A DNA stretch of 64,000 nucleotides from Jaltomata sinuosa. Taxonomy: Eukaryota > Streptophyta > Magnoliopsida > Solanales > Solanaceae. Under the pieces are notes generated by a model. It saw only the letters and a list, made by a program, of their open reading frames with translations, was not told the DNA's origin and did no database searches. Within the stretch, counting starts at the first letter, position 1; each line of letters opens with the position of its first letter. Positions 11,987-24,600 of this stretch are shown in pieces. Made by a program: the position numbers and the translations under genes. The DNA lies in contig QJPP01007599.1 in NCBI GenBank assembly GCA_003996215.1, positions 496,001 to 560,000 on the forward strand, in the 5' to 3' direction.

Positions 11987-12369
11987 ATGATCAACACTGC
12001 GCAACTGGCTATGAATGGGGATCTTTGGGAGATTGAAGATGTTCCTCCTCTGCAATTTGAACAAAACAAGGAATTACTGGAGAAGGAAATGGAGGCCATT
12101 GTATGGGTGTATCAGAGTCTTCTAAAACTCAGTAAGATTTTTGGAGTAGATTTCAAAGGGAACGAAAAGGAAACTCTCAAACTGCTTATGCAAATTGATG
12201 AAACCAGACAAGCGAGAGTGTTGGAACCTATTGTGGACATCAAGAAAACCAAATGCAAGGGGGCTCACGAATTGAAAAACTTGATCACCTTCAATGTTTA
12301 ATTCAAAAGCAGGAAGCAGAGGAAAGGGTAAGGGGGAAATCTCAGAAAGACCAATGAAGCTCAAGTTAG
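11987..12369 (+). pseudogene. LINE A ORF1, C-terminal part
   Basis: The frame encodes about 105 residues including the block EAIVWVYQSLLKLSKIFGVD, which aligns with VSIWVYQNIIKMSKEFG of LINE B ORF1 at about 31500-31560 (minus). The following FKGNEKETLKLLMQID aligns with FKGCRKEALALFNKID at about 20060 (minus). This is the acidic C-terminal part of plant L1 ORF1, an RNA-binding protein. The N-terminal domain is missing. Confidence 0.75.
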
Positions 12370-13543
12370 TTTTTCATGGAATCTCAGGGGTTTGAATGAT
12401 TCGTGGAAGAAAGAGAATAGTCAAAAGCCAACTGTTGGATTGGAAGGCAGACATCGTTTATATGCAAGAAACAAAACTAGAAGGAAATTGTCAAGATCAC
12501 ATTAATCTGATTGGGGGAGGTAGATGGACAAGATTTGCTTGCCCAAAAGCCAGTGTGTTGAAATTTGCTTTTAGTTACTGCAGTAGTTTTTAGTATAATA
12601 AGTTGTTTAGGTTAGGATGCATTTGAATTTCAAATGTTTGTTAAGTTGTTTTAGTTGTTGAGATTATTTCAAATTTTCAAATTGGAGCCTACTCCTTAAC
12701 TTGTAAGTTTGAGGCACATCTACGGGATTTTTCATGTCATATCTCTGGTGTTTATGCACCAAATGGTAAGATTGAAAGGAGACTAATCTGGGATTAACTG
12801 GGGGACGTGAAAGGTTTGATGGAGGGCCCTTGGGCAATCTGTGGAGACTTTAATGTATGTAGATTCCATTATGAAAAAAGGAATTGTATCAGCAGGTCAT
12901 CAGCTATGGTGGAATTTTCAAATTTCATTGAGGATATGGAGTTGATTGACCTATAGCTTGAAGGAGGCTCTTTTACATGGTTTAAAGGAGACAATCAAGA
13001 GGTTGAATCAAGAATAGAGGATTCTTTTTCTCATCAGAATGGGATGAAAGTTTAGAAATATCAAACAAGCTCCATTACAAAGGATGATCTCTGAACATGT
13101 GCCCATTTCTCTCCAGTGAGGTGACAGTGCAACACCTGGGAGATTCCAAAATCCTACTTTAAGTTCGAGAACTAGTGGTTGACTATAGAAAGGTTTATGG
13201 ATAGAGTTAGAGATTGGTGGAATTTATTCGAGTTCACTGGGAGGCCTGATTTCATATTAGCCTCCAAACTCTAAGCTCTTAAAGGGAAGCTCAAAGAGTG
13301 GAGTAGGAGTGAACAAGAAAATCTGAGGTTACAAAATTCTAGACTGCTTAACAAAATGGCAGTTCTGGACTCTATACTAGAAACCAGGGCCTTGACAGAG
13401 GTGAATCTTATAAAAAAGTAGAGACTTTTTTGAATTTTGAAGAAGTCCTCAAGAATGAGGAGAGTGCTTGGAAACAGAAATCTAGGGCTTTATGGCTAAG
13501 GGAGGGTCACAAGAACACAGTTTTTCATCAAAATGCAAATGCA
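12370..13543 (+). pseudogene. LINE A ORF2 start: APE-type endonuclease
   Basis: It starts FSWNLRGLND, the usual opening of plant L1 ORF2. QETKLEG near 12462 holds the endonuclease catalytic Glu, GVYAPN lies near 12750 and GDFN near 12847. Downstream SWRQKS-type and HQNANA blocks lead towards RT. Stops and frameshifts are scattered throughout. About 130 bases of foreign sequence at 12553-12688 replace the middle of the endonuclease. Confidence 0.82.
12553..12688 (+). other. Foreign AT-rich segment inside LINE A endonuclease
   Basis: Homology to the endonuclease stops after FACPKAS and resumes with AYSLTCKFEA. The ~135 bases between are AT-rich, have stops in all forward frames and match no element I recognise. 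It could be a small insertion or filler DNA at a repaired break that also removed part of the domain. Confidence 0.5.
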
Positions 13544-15567
13544 ATAACAACAACAACATACCCAGTATATTCCCACAAACTGGGGTCTGGGGAGGGTAGA
13601 GTGTATGCAGTCCATACCACTACCTCAAAGGTGAGATAGAGAGGTTGTTTTTGATAGACCCCGGCTCAAGACAAAGACATAAAAAAAGAACAAGAAACAA
13701 TAGTTAGTAATAGAATAACAGATAGTAACAGAAACAAGACTACCCCAAAATAATACTACAAACGATCTACCCAAGACCACCAACATAATCAAAACTCCAA
13801 GAATAAGACACTACAAGCATAGCACTACGACTACGAGCACGGGCAACAAAATAAAGCACTACTATCTACTAGCATAGATGCACTTTTACCTACTAACCTT
13901 TTACCCTAATTCGCGTCCTCCACACCTTTCTATCCAGGATCATGTCCTCAGTAAGCTGTAATTCCTCCATGTCATGTCTAGTCACCTCCCTTCAATACTT
14001 CTTCGGTCTACCTATACCTCATCTGAAACCATCCATAACTAACCTCTCACACCTCCGCACTGGGGCATACGTTCTCCTCCTCATTACATGCTCGAACCAT
14101 CTCAACCTTGCTTCCCGCATCTTGACTTCCACTGAAGTCACTCCCACCTTGTCTCCGATAACCTCATTTCTAATCCTATCTCTCCTAGTAAACCAACACA
14201 TCCATCGTAGCATCCTCATCTCTGCCACCTTCATCTTTTGGATGTGAGAGTTCTTGACTGGTCAACACTCCACCCGGTACAACATAGCTGGTCTAACCGC
14301 CACTCTGTAGAACATGCCTTTAAGCTTATGAGGTACTTTCTTATCACACAAGACTCCGAATGAGAGCCTCAATTTCATCCACCCTGCACCAATACGGTGA
14401 GTGACATCCTCGTCAGTCTCTCCGTTTCCCTGGATCATAAACCCAAGATACTTGAAACTATCTCTCTTCTGAATAACCTGAGTATCAAGCTTCACTACCA
14501 CATCAGCCTCATTCATCACCTCACTAAACTTACACTCCAAATATTCAGTCTTGGTCCGACTCAACCTAAACCCCTTAGACTAAAGGGTCTGTCTCCAAAC
14601 CTTCAACTTATCATTAACTCCTTCGTGGGTCTCGTCAATCAAAACTATGTCATCCGCAAATAACATACACCATGGCACCTCGCTTTGAATTTGTCGCGTC
14701 AATACATCCGTTACCAAAGAAAACAAAAATGGGCTAAGGGTCGATCCCTGGTGCAACCTCATCAATACGGGAAAGTGCTCCGAGTCTCCTCCCACTGTCC
14801 TTACACGAATCTTGGTTCCATCATACATGTCCTTAATCGACCTAGTGTATGGAACAAGAACACCTCTAGCCTCCAAGCACCTCCAAGGAACCTCCCTGGG
14901 GACTTTGTCGTAAGCTTCTCTAGATTGATAAACACCATGTGCAAGTCCTTTCTCTCCCTATACTGCTCCACCAGTCTCCTAATGAGATGAATGACTTCTG
15001 TAGTCGAAACATCCTGGCATGAATCCGAACTGATTCTCAGAAATAGTCACGATCCTCCTCAACCTCAACTCCACTACCCTTCCCAAACTTTCATAGTGTC
15101 ACTCTTAACAACTTGATACCCCTATAGTTGTTGCAATTCAGAATGTCACCCTTGTTGTTGTACAATGGAATCATTGTGCTCCACCTCCAAGCTTCAGGCA
15201 TCTTCGCAGTCTTGAAAATGACATTGAATAACTCGATCAGCCACTCCCTACCTTCCCCGCCTGTTCTCTTCCAAAAATCCACCGAAATCTCATCAGGCCC
15301 AGTCGCTCTACCCGTAAGCATCCTACGAATAACACCCTTGACCTCCTCAACCTTTATACGCCTACAATAACCATAATCGCGACTCCTGTCCGAGTGCTCC
15401 AAGTCCCCCAACACAATGCCTTCCTCCCCCGCTTCGTTCAGAGCTTATGGAAGTAAGACTGCCATCTCCTCCTAATGAGTACCTCTTCCACCAATACTTT
15501 GTCATCCTCACCCTTGATACACTTCACTTGGTCAAGGTCACGTGCCTTTCGCTCTCTGGCCTTGGCT
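13544..15567 (-). mobile_element. RTE-type LINE, 5'-truncated, inside LINE A
   Basis: On the minus strand the reverse transcriptase can be followed from ARERKARDLDQVKCIKG near 15560 through ATGPDEISVDFWK (~15290), YRGIKLL (~15110), LHQGSTLSPFLFSLV (~14760) and MLFADDIVLID (~14665) to FEHVMRR (~14080). The 3' end lies at low coordinates and finishes in a (TTG)n-type tail with a GGGTATGTTG-type end, as in Solanaceae RTE elements and SINEs that share their 3' end. The 5' truncation falls at about 15567. No clear target-site duplication is visible; about 12 bases of LINE A seem lost at the site. Confidence 0.85.
13900..15567 (-). pseudogene. RTE reverse transcriptase remnant
   Basis: The main open pieces are 15091-15414, 14580-14876, 14262-14564 and 14019-14234, all minus and in different frames, so at least three frameshifts or stops separate them. 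The catalytic FADD box is intact at about 14660. The endonuclease that would precede RT is absent through 5' truncation. The C-terminal conserved block (EMRMLRWMCW...DRIRNE) is the typical end of plant RTE ORFs. The copy is not functional. Confidence 0.85.
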
Positions 15568-16131
15568 AACCACATTGATCAGTTAGATGTGCAAGGTGAA
15601 ACTATAGTAGAGCCAACAAGAATAAAAGACGAGATAATCAAATTCTATAGGAAGCTCTACACAGAGGAGGAAGAATGGAGATCTACAGGAAATATTAGTA
15701 ACTGTCCTACAATCTCAGAAGCAGAAAAAGAAGCTTTGCAGGAGAAGTTTGACGAACAAGAGGTGTACAATTGTCCTAAGATGTGTCCAACAGACAAAGC
15801 CCAAGCCCTAATGGCTATATAATAGGTTTCTACATCAAGTGTTAGGGGGTATTGAAACATGACAGTATGGAGGCATTCCATAACTTTCATGCATAGGAAA
15901 TGTTTGAAAAACTTACATAGCTTTGATTCCAAAAAAAAAGGGCAAAGGAGTTGAAAGATTTCAGACCAATAAGCCTAGTAGGGAGTTTCTACAAACTGAT
16001 TTCAAAAGTCTTCTGGTAGACTCTCAACAGATGGCCTTATCAGAGGAAGACAAATAATGGATGTCGTGTTGATAGCAAATGAGGTTGTAGACTCAAGAAT
16101 CTCACAAAACAAGCCTGGTAATGCTGTAAAC
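15568..16131 (+). pseudogene. LINE A ORF2, second piece: start of RT
   Basis: It resumes with NHIDQL and IKDEIIKFYRKLYTEEEEWR, the linker before RT. Further on, in other frames, come FRP.SLVGSFYKLISKV and RGRQIMDVVLIANEVVDSRI of the RT fingers. It ends at GCTGTAAAC (16123-16131), which recurs as GCTGTAAC at 33329-33336 where RT continues. Confidence 0.82.
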
Positions 16132-16269
16132 CTTTTGACATAGGTAACAAATTTGTATATAAATCTTCAGCACTAAGGCTGGGATCCCAAAAATTTACAT
16201 CACAGAGTTATATACAACTGAGTAGGCTCAGCAATAAGATAAAAAAGACTATTTCTAGAACCCATTTCT

Positions 16270-19200
16270 TACAAGGATCCTAAGATGTCTATAATAGCTA
16301 CAGGATCATCTATATACTCGGAACTACACCAATAGGAAAAAGTGATAATGCAGTTCATTTTAATCCTATGTAAAGGGCTACTGATACTTACAAAACATCT
16401 TGAATTCTCTCCTTCCATATGGTCCACCATATCACTGTTGGGACAATTCTCCATCTGCTTTTGTCTGCACTTCCACTACCCTCATTGTTCCAGCTTACTA
16501 GAGCCTGACCTGCTCTTTCAGCCATAGTCCACCTTATGCCCCTAAAGCTAGTAAACAGGTTCGATATCTGGCTAACCACTTTACAGTGTAGAAATAGATG
16601 GTTGATTGTCTCTGCCTGTTGCTCACAAAAAGAACATCTTGGACACATATTTGTGCCCCTCTTCATGAGATTCTCCTGAGCTAAAGCAGCCTTTTTCACT
16701 ACCAACCAAGTGAAAACTGCTACTTTGTAGGGGATTTTCACTTTCCATATAAGCTTCCAAGGTAGAAAGATGATTTGAGACCCCATCCGATTCAAGTTCT
16801 TATAAGCAGAGCTAACTCTGAAAATGCCTTTGCTTGTGGCATTTCCACCTAAGTGTCTTCTCCTTCCTTCAGTCCTATATACTTATCTAAGGTCACATAG
16901 AATTCAGCCAGTCTTTTCACCTCCAAATCTTGCATCAGTCTTCTGTGTGTCAGGTTCCACCCTTGTGTAGTCGATACTTTCTGCAAAGTAGACCTCTGTT
17001 GTTGTAGATAAATGTCGGGAAAAAGTTGCTTAAGATTTCCATTTCCTAAACAATCATCTTCCCAGAACATGATCTTCCTTCCATTATTTACATTGAAGCT
17101 TGTTTTTTCACAGAAAACATGCCATAAATTTCTGATTGATCTCCACAAACTGTTGCCATAAGCAGAAACTACATTCCTTGTCTTCCAAAAGTCTTCCTTT
17201 TCATATTTTTCTTGAATCACCCTAACCCACAATGTTTGTTCTCCTTTAGGAAATATCCACAACCACTTCATAAGCAAGCTTTTGTTCTGTTTTCTCAAGT
17301 TTCTGATGGCTAGTCCTCTATGCTTCTTAGATAGGATTACAGTCTTCCATTTAATCAAATGGAATACTTTGTTCTCCTTATCTCCATTCCACAAAAATAT
17401 TCCTCCTTAGAGTATCAATTCTTTCTTTCACTTTGACTGGAAGAGAGAAAATTGACATCAAATAGGTTGGCAAGGCATCTAAGACTGAGTTGATTAGAAC
17501 TAATCTTCCACCTCTGGGCAGATATTGTGATTTCCATCTCGACAGTCTTTTGTCACATCTCTCCACCACTCCATTCCAAATATCTTTGGATTTGCTTTTG
17601 GCTCCAAAAGGCATCCCCAAATAGACTGTTGAAAGCTGCCCTATTTCTCCTCCCAGAACTTCTGTCAGTTGATGAATTCTGTTCACCTCATTGATCGGAA
17701 AAATTTGACTTTTCCTCCAATTGATGTGGAGGTTAGAGGTTGCTTCAAAAAGAATGAGAATTACCCTCAAGATCTTGAGTTGGCTTTCCTCCGCATCATA
17801 GAAAATAAGAGTATCATCAACATACTATAAGTATGTAACTCCCACTCTTGCATTCCCATCCTTTGCTACATTAAATCCCCTTATCCATCCATTACCGTGA
17901 GCTGTCTTTATCATATTATTCTAACCTTCCATCACTAGTGTGAACAAAAAAGGTGAAAGGGAGTCCTCTGTCAGAAGGAAAGAAACCTTCCGGGGAACCA
18001 TTTATCAACATTGAAAATCTAACAATACTTGTGCAGAATTTTATCCATCTGATCCACTTCATTCCAAATCCCTTCCTCTGCATGATTCCAAGCAAAAAAT
18101 TCCAGTTGACATGTTCGTATGCTTTTTCTATACCCAGTTTGCACATAATTCCCAGAGTCTTGTATTTCCATCTTCAATCTAGACACTCATTAGAAATAAA
18201 AACTATATCAGTGATCTTCCTCCCTCTCAAGAAAGTCATTTGTTATGTGTCAACTAGATTGTGCATCACCTTTTTCAATCTTTCTGTGAGAATCTTGGAT
18301 ATCAACTTGTAGAAACTTCCTATTAAACTGATTGCCCTAAAATCTCTTAACTCCTTGGCACCATTCTTTTTTGGGATGAGATATGTAAGTTGCATTAAAG
18401 CTCTTCCCAAAAAACTCTGGCGAATGAAAGTTTTGAATAGTTGCCAACACATCCTCTTTCACAATCTCCCAACATTTTATAAAAAAAACCATAGTGTACC
18501 CGTCGGGCCCAGGTGCTTTATCTATGACACAAGCCTTAAGTCCAAGTAGGACTTCTTCATCTTCAAAAGATTTCTGCAGTTATTGTTGTTCCTCTTTGCT
18601 GATAGAGGGGCACTGATTCATGTTGTAAGAAGGTCTCCAGTTCTCATTTTCACTATACAACTTCCTATAGAAGGATAATATCTCACTTTTAGTGTCTGCA
18701 ACCTCCACCATTTCTTGTTGTCCTACTACCAGCTTATCAATATGATTGTTCCTCTTGTGAGCATTTGCAATTTTTTGAAAAAACTTAGTATTCTTGTCCC
18801 CTTGTTCCATCCACAATGTTCTTGATCTTTGTCTCCAAGCTATCTCTTCCTTTTTTTGCATAATCTTCAAAATCATTGACCACATTTGCTATCTGGACAG
18901 CTTCTCCCTCAGTTAAAGGTTTGTTCAACTAAATACTATCAAACTCCGAAATTCTGTTGAACACTTCATCTTTTTTCTTTTCCAGATTTCCAAATATACT
19001 AGCACTCCATTCTTTCAATTTGGTCTTCAGGGCTTTTAGCTTTGATGCTAAAATGTAGTCCAGCCTCCCTTCAAATTCAAAAGATGTTCACCATTCTTAA
19101 ATTCTTTCATGAAAACCATCAGTCTCCAACCACCACCCTTCGAACTTAAAATATGATTTTGTGTACACCCAATTGCCACTTGTTAACACAATTGGTGTGT

Positions 19201-19872
19201 GATCTGAGCACACTCTAGGAAGAATATCTTGCTTCACATTGTTGAACTTTCCCCCCATTCAGTAGAACATAGTATTCTATCAATTCAACCCCCATGTTAC
19301 TTCCCCTTGTCCAGGTGTAGTTCACCCCTTCTAATTGAGGGTCAATCAATTTCATGTCCTCAATTACATCAGAGAACTCATTTATGTATACCAAGGTTCT
19401 GGAGCAATTATTTTTCTCTGAAGCATATCTGACAATGTTGAAATCTCCTCCTAAAACCCAAAGCCCAGTGAATAAGCTCCTAACAGCTCCTATTTCCCAC
19501 CACACTTCTTTTCTTTCCATATTGCAAGTTGGGGCATAGACCCCTATCATATGCCACCCAAAATCACTTGCTCAGACTTAAGGCTACAAGTCAAAGTATA
19601 CAAACCTATCTCCACTACTTCCCCTTCCCAAATCTTGTTATCTCACATAATTAGAATCCCTCCCCTAGTTCCACTAGCCTCTAATTGTCCATACTTAACT
19701 CCTTTGTTTCTCCAACCTTTTTTATTACTTCCCCATCATTCCCTTCTAATTTGGATTACTGCAGACAAATGACGTCTGCCTTCCTCTCCTTTATCACACT
19801 ATTTATCACCCTCATCTTCTCCCTGGAATTTAAACCCCTCACGTTCCATGATATTATCTTCACAGTCATCAT
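16270..19872 (-). pseudogene. LINE B ORF2: endonuclease, RT, zinc-binding domain
   Basis: The likely start is the ATG at 19872 (minus), giving MTVKIISWNVRGLNSREKM. Endonuclease blocks are GVYAPTCN and GGDFNIV (~19430-19550). The RT linker SWRQRSRTLW lies at 18830, LTYLIPKKNG at 18380, EKAYEHVNW at 18130 and GLPFTFF at 17950. The catalytic YVDD box is intact near 17805-17816. SGLHINWRKS-type sequence is near 17720 and RWKSQYLPRGGRLVLIN near 17540. The C-terminal zf-RVT region (CPRCSFC...NHLFLHC) lies at 16570-16660. Stops and shifts break the frame at least five times. The protein would nick target DNA and prime cDNA synthesis there. Confidence 0.87.
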
Positions 19873-20078
19873 ATATCTGTAGAAGTTACCCTCCCCCTAT
19901 TTTGCGTACCTTTGCTATGAAAATTCATATCAATTGCCAACCCTTTTAGTTCCTCTAGACCTCTGATTCTGGGAGTTTCGCTTCTCTTCTTTTCTGCTTC
20001 CTTGGTGATTGGGTGTCTTTTGCCATCTATCTTGTTGAATAGTGCCAGAGCTTCCTTTCTACACCCCTTGAATACTAC
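19873..20078 (-). pseudogene. LINE B ORF1, C-terminal part
   Basis: About 68 residues from VVFKGCRKEALALFNKIDG to RGRVTST, ending just before ORF2. The N-terminal portion of the same ORF lies beyond element C at 31510-33250. The five bases at 20074-20078 (ACTAC) belong to the target-site duplication of C. Confidence 0.8.
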
Positions 20079-20948
20079 TGTATACAACAAAATTTTATTA
20101 AATATAAATCTGTAAGAAATTCGGGTTTATATTAAATTCAAAATATATTAGTCCAAATAAACATTATGGATTAATATAATTGAATTAATTAATTAAGTTC
20201 AATAAATATGGATTTAATTAAAATCTAATTTTTATTGGGCTAGTCCATTAATTTGAGCTACAAATTATGAGCCCACTTTCCCAAGCCCAAGTTGTCATCT
20301 TATTCTAGAGGCCCAATTTGGTACCACGTGCCAAATGACATAGCACGCCAAGTCAAGTGAAGGAGCCAATAGGAGCATGTCATGTGTCAAAATGAAGCAG
20401 TATGTCAATCCAAATTAAAGACCAATGGAAACACGCCATGTGTACAAGTGACATGTTTCGACCAATCAAATATGGCCACATCACTTCAATCTGATTTGCC
20501 GGAAAGAATTTAAACTTACCATAATTCTTTCCTCCTACAACTATAAATAGGGGTCCTCCATAATTCAGAAAAGACAACAGAATTCTAACAAGAAGCTAGA
20601 GAGAGCTCGTGGATACAACACAACAAATTTCTCTACAAACTACAAGTTCCAAAATTCAACATTCAAGTTCATACAACTCAAAATCAAGACCACCAGATTC
20701 AAGATCAAGCTCAAAAGCCCTTGGATTCAAGTACAAGTCAAGATCAAATTCATCAAATTCACAAGTCAAGATTAATTTCATCAAATTCAAGATCAAGCTC
20801 AACGGCCCTTGAATTTACATACTTGAAAAGACGAATCAAGGGATTAATAGAGATTGTAACACTCATATATTCAAATCAAATACTACGATTATTGTGGTAT
20901 TTCCGATCCTGATTATTATTTTCTACGACTCGAATTTTATTGTCTACA
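20079..20948 (+). repeat. 5' LTR of element C
   Basis: 870 bases, starting TGTATACAAC and ending ATTGTCTACA. It pairs with 30661-31504 and with the reverse-oriented solo LTR at 50246-51087. It has a G-box core CACGTG at 20325-20330 and a TATA box (TATAAATA) at 20542-20549 followed by GGGGTCCTCC. The short ORFs inside are not genes. Confidence 0.93.
20325..20549 (+). promoter_or_regulatory. LTR promoter: G-box and TATA box
   Basis: CACGTG at 20325-20330 and TATAAATA at 20542-20549 lie in the U3 part. Both are kept in the 3' LTR (30907-30912, 31124-31131) and in the solo LTR on the other strand (50838-50843, 50620-50627). The TATA box probably drives element transcription about 30 bases downstream. 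Use of the G-box by bZIP or bHLH factors is an inference. Confidence 0.65.
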
Positions 20949-20953
20949 AATTC

Positions 20954-20971
20954 TGGCACGCCCAGTGGGAC
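20954..20971 (+). other. Primer binding site of element C
   Basis: TGGCACGCCCAGTGGGAC starts five bases after the LTR end. The TGG start fits pairing with a tRNA CCA end. I could not assign the tRNA with confidence. Confidence 0.7.
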
Positions 20972-21024
20972 AATCTCTACTTCTCATCTCAACTTCTCAA
21001 TCATCAAAGATCAAGAACATCGAA

Positions 21025-22850
21025 ATGGCTTCCAAGAAGATCAACTCCAAATCAACTTCTTCCAAGGCTGCTGACTCCAAGTTCTTTGCTGAAGTGGAAA
21101 GCATCCTCGGCATTACCTTTGGGAGCTTCGGAGCTGTTACAAGGAGCAAGGCAAGCATGTTGGGACAACAAACACTCCAGGTGTCGTCCGCATAAACTCC
21201 TGTTCTTGGATCTTCACCTTCAAAAGAAGGAAGATCATCTGCCAATGCATAAAGAAGGGGAAGCAATCTTGCTGAGAGGATTAAGAAGACTTTGGCTCAA
21301 CTTGATCTCTCTGGATCGAAGAACTCTGCCCAAAAGAAAGTTGATGACTCAACTGATGATCCTCTCCCCGTGGTGTGAGCGCACCAAAGATCAACTTATG
21401 CGACAACCCATGCTACTCTTCACCAACTCCAATGATCATGCAAGCGATAGTGACTGATGCTTCATCAATGGAGGAGAAACTTGCAATCTTGGCAAAGATG
21501 ATTGAAGGATTGACCAAGCATGTGCACAATCAAGAGTCCCGAATCGACAAGTTGATGAACAAGATGGATGGATTGATGGATGCAAAATCTTGCCGTGCAC
21601 CTGGAAAGGCCCCTGAATATTGAAACTCCTGCAAAGCAAGCACCACCAACTAAAGAACTTATAGTTTCTTCTAAGGGGATGATCCCACTCAACCGCCTGA
21701 AGGAGTTCATCGAAGGGACCATCAAGGATAATTATAAAGTTTCTACCAAGTCTTCCCTCATGTACGCCAAGCCATACAATGCAAGGATTGACAGCCTCAA
21801 GATGCCTGCTGGTTATTAGCCCTCCAAATTTCAACAATTTGAGGGCAAAGGGAACCCAAAGCAATATATTGCACACTTTGTTGAAACATGTAATAATGCT
21901 GGAACCTACGAAACTACCTGGTCAAGCAGTTCATTCTCTCCTTAAAGATAAATGCCTTTGACTGGTACACGGATCTCGAGCCAAACTCTATTGATAATTA
22001 GGAGCAACTAGAGCATGAGTTCCTCAATCACTTTTATAGCACAAGGCATACGGTGAGCATGGTGGAACTCACAAATACTCGCCAAAGGGAGAATGAACCA
22101 GTTATCGATTTCATCAATCGATGGAGGAACGCTAGCCTGAACTACAAAGAAAGACTCAACGAAGCATCTGGAATAGAAATGAGCATCCAAGAAATGCATT
22201 GGGAGCTTCTCTACATCTAACAAGGAATTAAGCCAAAGACCTTTGAAGATCTAGCTACCCGTGCTCACGATATGGAGACAAACATGTCATCTGCTGGAAA
22301 AGATGTGGTGCCTGTTAATGACCCTCGCAAAGGAAAAGGCAAACAAGAACCCCGGAGATGGAGCAAGTTAACCCCCAAAAATGACAACAAAGAATCCATG
22401 AATGTCAACGTGTCTCCTGTGAAGTTCACCACAAAAGTGAACAAGAAGCAAAGAGTGAAGGCGATTTCTTATCAACCACGTCCAAATCAGAAGTTGACTT
22501 TGAAGGAGATGCAGGATAGGGAATACCCCTTCCTTGATTCTGACGTTCCCGAAATTTTTGATGAACTTCTTGAGCTAAATCTTATTGATCTTCCAGAGAT
22601 GAAGTGGCCCGATGAAGTTGGAAGAACTGATGACCCAAATTATTGCAAGTATCATAGGCTTGTAGGTCATCCTTTGGAGAAATGTTTCATATTCAAGGAC
22701 AAAATCATGCAGCTAGCCAACAAGAAGAAGATTGTTCTTGATGATGATAAGGCCAGTTCTCATCAAGTCTCTATCGTATTTGGCTTGCTTGATCCGGTCC
22801 AAATATAAAGCTTAGAAGAGCATGAAGAAGAACCATCGAAGCAGGATAAG
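21025..22850 (+). pseudogene. gag of element C, fragmented
   Basis: The likely start is the ATG at 21025 (MASKKINSKS). The first frame stops at 21195. A coiled-coil-like stretch (SMEEKLAILAKMIEGLTKH) follows at about 21465-21530. The gag core is at 21830-22270, with KQYIAHFVETCNNAG, DWYTDLE, TRQRENEPVIDFINRWR and WELLYI. The piece at 22272-22808 ends with a zinc-knuckle-like CKYHRLVGHPLEKC. At least five frameshifts or stops are needed to follow it. This is the Tat-lineage gag, the particle-forming protein. Confidence 0.82.
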
Positions 22851-22889
22851 CCTCGAATTTATAGAGATGATGATAAAGGTTGGATCCTG

Positions 22890-23806
22890 GTGACTAGGCA
22901 GAGAAGCAATAAGGCAAGTCCGCGAAAAGAGTCATATGAGCAACCAACTAGGAGGAGGATGGTGAGAAGAACAAAGATGCAGAAAAGAGATGAGCGTCCG
23001 AAGAAGGAAAAAGTGGAGGTGCATCACCACCAGAAACCACGATGTCCGGTGACTTTGGAGGAATTCTTACCGAGTTGGTTTCAAGATAATATCGAGGCAT
23101 CATGTTTTAATACTGACGAAGAAAAGTTAAAAGGTGAAAGTCCATAGATGGTGCCTCCTTCATCTTTCAAAGAGCATACTGAACTTTCTTCCCAAGAAGT
23201 ACATACATGTGATACAAAAATCACATTCACAGATGATGATCTTCTACTTGGTGAAACACCACACAACCGTCCTTTGTATATGGTAGTCCATGTGCTAGAG
23301 AAGAGGATAAATAAAATCTTGATAGATGAGGGATCTGGAGTCAATATTCTGCCTATTCGCATAATGAAAGAGCTTGGCATCATGACTGAAGAACCAACTG
23401 AAAGACATTTGATGATCCAAGGATTCAATCAAGGGGGTCAAAAGGCCATAGGTTCTATCAGCTTAAATATCCACATGGGAGATTTGAAATCGAGTGTGTG
23501 GATGCATATGATCGATGCAAAATTGAAAGAAAGATAATTTCTGATGACAAGCCATTCACTGAAGTTGAGTCACATTTTGCTGACGCAAAGTTCTACTTGA
23601 AGAGTCACATCGTGAAGGATGCAAAAATTGACGATGTTAAATCAATTAACTGTGATGAGCTTGCAATCAAAAGAGATGATGTGGCTTCAGGAAAAGTCAA
23701 AGTTTGGGGTAACAAACCTCACTCCATTCCGAGTAAAGGAAGCATTATGGCCTCAAAGAAGAAGACAATTCATGTGCTTTGCTATGTTCCAAAGGTGAAG
23801 AAATAG
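22890..23806 (+). pseudogene. Protease region of element C
   Basis: It covers the end of gag and the aspartic protease. The protease active site is read as KILIDEGSGVNILPIRIM near 23312-23370, where Tat elements usually have a D-x-G-S motif. NRPLYMVVHV precedes and ERHLMIQGFNQGGQKAIGSI follows, the usual surroundings in this lineage. Stops at 23145-23147 and 23535 break the frame. Confidence 0.75.
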
Positions 23807-23896
23807 GAAGGTCAATCATCTGACATCCAAGGAAGTGCACTGAATGGACTAACTCTTCCTATCAAACGGATTGATGTAATAAAATTATCCTCAAAG

Positions 23897-24600
23897 TTGT
23901 TTGGAGAGTTTGTGGCTCAAAGTCCACCACAAGATATGACACTCCCTACAAAGCGTACAAGTGAAGGTTTTGATCCAAATGCTTATAAGTTATTCGCGAA
24001 GGCCGGATATAACCCCAATGAAATGTCAAAGTTGGGGAAACTCCCATCAGAAGCTACTACCAGACAATCACGTGAAGGCTTAGGGTATAAGCAGCCACCG
24101 ACGATTCGCATCTCCATAATAAGGGTTAGGTCCATTGAAGAAGAATAACAACCATCGGAGAGACTTTCAACGCTTGATAACGCCTGCTTCTCCTAGAGTC
24201 CAAAAGGATTTTCAAAGTTTGATCCCTTCTAGAATGAGATGACAGATGAGACTTGTGGTTTCATGTGAGGAGACACTAAAATCAAAGATTCATACTATGG
24301 TTCATACCAAGGAGCGTGAAGAGGATGAACAAAGTGTAGGCTCTTCATATCACATTACTGTTCAAGGTGAGCAAGATACTTCATCTCAAAAAAAGGTTGA
24401 CGAAAAGATGATGGATATTGCCTGGTGTTATTACATATCTGTAAATGATGATGATCCTCAAGAGGATGAAGATGCTGGAGATGCTCTACCAAAATTAGAA
24501 GAAGGAGTGAAGACCACAATAGATCCCTTGAAATAAGTTAATCTTGGCACTGAAGAAGAACCAAGGCCAACCTACCTAAGAGCTTTTCTAGAAACTGATG
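23897..24600 (+). pseudogene. Protease-RT linker of element C
   Basis: The piece at 23897-24148 includes KRTSEGFDPNAYKLFAKAGYNPNE and REGLGYKQPPTIRI, a block often found between protease and RT in Tat elements. The piece at 24246-24536 is acidic and has no recognised fold. The frames are interrupted at 24149 and 24537. Confidence 0.6.

Noticed and set aside
13942..15370. Plus-strand ORFs of 80-101 codons
   Set aside because: Shadows of the RTE reverse transcriptase, which is on the minus strand.
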